Shown: piece after piece, positions 63,037 through 64,000 of the stretch | Position numbering within the stretch: position 1 is the stretch's first letter | How the letters are laid out: every line of letters begins with the position of its first letter | Assembly: GCA_035079385.1 (NCBI GenBank) | Contig: JAVHKY010000013.1 | Location: forward strand, 2,852,001 to 2,916,000 | Reading direction: 5' to 3' | Length of the DNA: 64,000 nt | From: Aspidiotus rigidus | Taxonomy: Eukaryota > Arthropoda > Insecta > Hemiptera > Diaspididae | The notes under the pieces: model-generated | The model's input: the letters and a program-made list of their open reading frames with translations, nothing else | Databases searched by the model: none | Told to the model about the DNA's origin: nothing | Program-made: the position numbers and the translations under genes

Positions 63037-64000
63037 AAAGCATTGGTATCAGCCTTACAAATAACGTTTTTCTTTTCTTAATAATAACAAACTTTGATAT
63101 TTTTATCATTATTATTTTTTGTATCTCGATGATGGTAGCAAAATGTTGGTTCGCAAAATATTACTCTGTTTCGTTTTCATTTTTTTTTTTCATAATATTG
63201 TTATGAATTTTTGTGGCAATAAGAGCCAAATTTTTTTGGTCGTTAGAGTTCTATTTCTATTCTACACCTTATTGATACTTTAGTATCAAGTTACAAAGAT
63301 ATTTAAGTCAAATTTTAAAGTCCAAATTACTTTCAGTAAACACCATCCCAACGAACAATTTGTTACCAATCAAGTTGAAATATTATGATAATCTTTTGAA
63401 ACAATGTTCCAACCTTGAATGTAAGTATTATTAAAAAAGAAAAATTGTGACAATCACTATGCGGGAGAAAGTAAAATAATATAGTTATTAGGTAAAACCA
63501 GGGAGATAGCAAGAAAATGAACTTACAGCCGTCACAAGCTATTAAAGAAGGCTATAGGTAGGTATCTTTGATTTTCAAAATACTTCTATGATTATTACCT
63601 ACGTTTTGAAAAAAATGATAGAGAGAGAATAACGCGATCATTTGACAGAATAGTGATTAATTTCAGAACAGATATCGATAATGTAAACGATTCTTAATTA
63701 TCCTCTATCATTTCGAGATTGCGTCGTATTCATCAAATTTTCAAGTTTTCTCATTTCCTTTGATATTTCACCTCGAGTTATTCCTTGAATTTCCATAATA
63801 TTCAGTCAGTTTTGTATTCACTTCTATAAAGGAATTGGTCGATTCCGAAACGTCGGGCGTCGAGTTTTTTAATACTTACTAAATATTCTGATAGCAATAC
63901 CCATTGAATTAGAAAGAATTGTCTTGATTAAATATTTACTGGGGCAAGTTCTAAATTATATACCTACTTATTAATTGAGAAATTTCGAGTGCCACTCCAC
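63037..64000. other. Non-coding sequence
   Basis: AT-rich sequence to the window edge, with a T run near 63180-63190. No gene or ordered repeat is supported. Confidence 0.4.

Overview
The window looks like gene-poor, repeat-rich nuclear DNA of an arthropod, most likely an insect. The evidence is AT-rich sequence, GT-AG introns from 71 bp to 13 kb, a nuclear copy of mitochondrial DNA read with the invertebrate mitochondrial code (TGA = Trp), and several transposon classes common in insects (R1-like and jockey-like non-LTR elements, Penelope-type GIY-YIG, MULE, hAT, TA-flanked MITEs, Polinton). The species cannot be named from sequence alone.

The one clear host gene is a membrane dipeptidase (renal dipeptidase, DPEP family) on the plus strand. 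I rebuilt it from eleven exons between 17153 and 47682. Every splice phase agrees, and the exons give 495 residues after an unseen first coding exon. It has a proline-rich N-terminus, a transmembrane segment near residue 75 (type II topology) and a dipeptidase ectodomain. Four active-site positions that are conserved in active members are changed, so it is probably a catalytically dead or altered paralogue. Its introns hold most of the repeats: a MULE remnant, an hAT-like carrier, a tRNA-like sequence, non-LTR and Penelope fragments, a GA microsatellite, a 45-bp minisatellite and several MITEs.

Left of the gene (1-17 kb) there is no convincing gene. This part holds a 2.9-kb mitochondrial insertion (cytochrome b, ND6, ND5) into which two MITEs later inserted, a jockey-like reverse transcriptase fragment, MITEs and degenerate short-period repeats.

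Right of the gene lie two self-contained elements. The first (48.3-49.5 kb) is a 1.2-kb inverted-repeat element carrying a Polinton/adintovirus-type minor virion protein frame. The second (49.89-57.21 kb) is a 7.3-kb foldback element. Its long arms are built from about twelve alternating copies of a palindromic unit, and its core carries a six-exon gene with perfect phase agreement. I do not recognise the roughly 352-residue product, and I see no known transposase in the element. This is the best candidate for something undescribed.

The last 7 kb hold an R1-like fragment, dispersed repeats, one intact minus-strand gene for a small secreted six-cysteine peptide (61634-61855), and possibly one isolated minus-strand exon.
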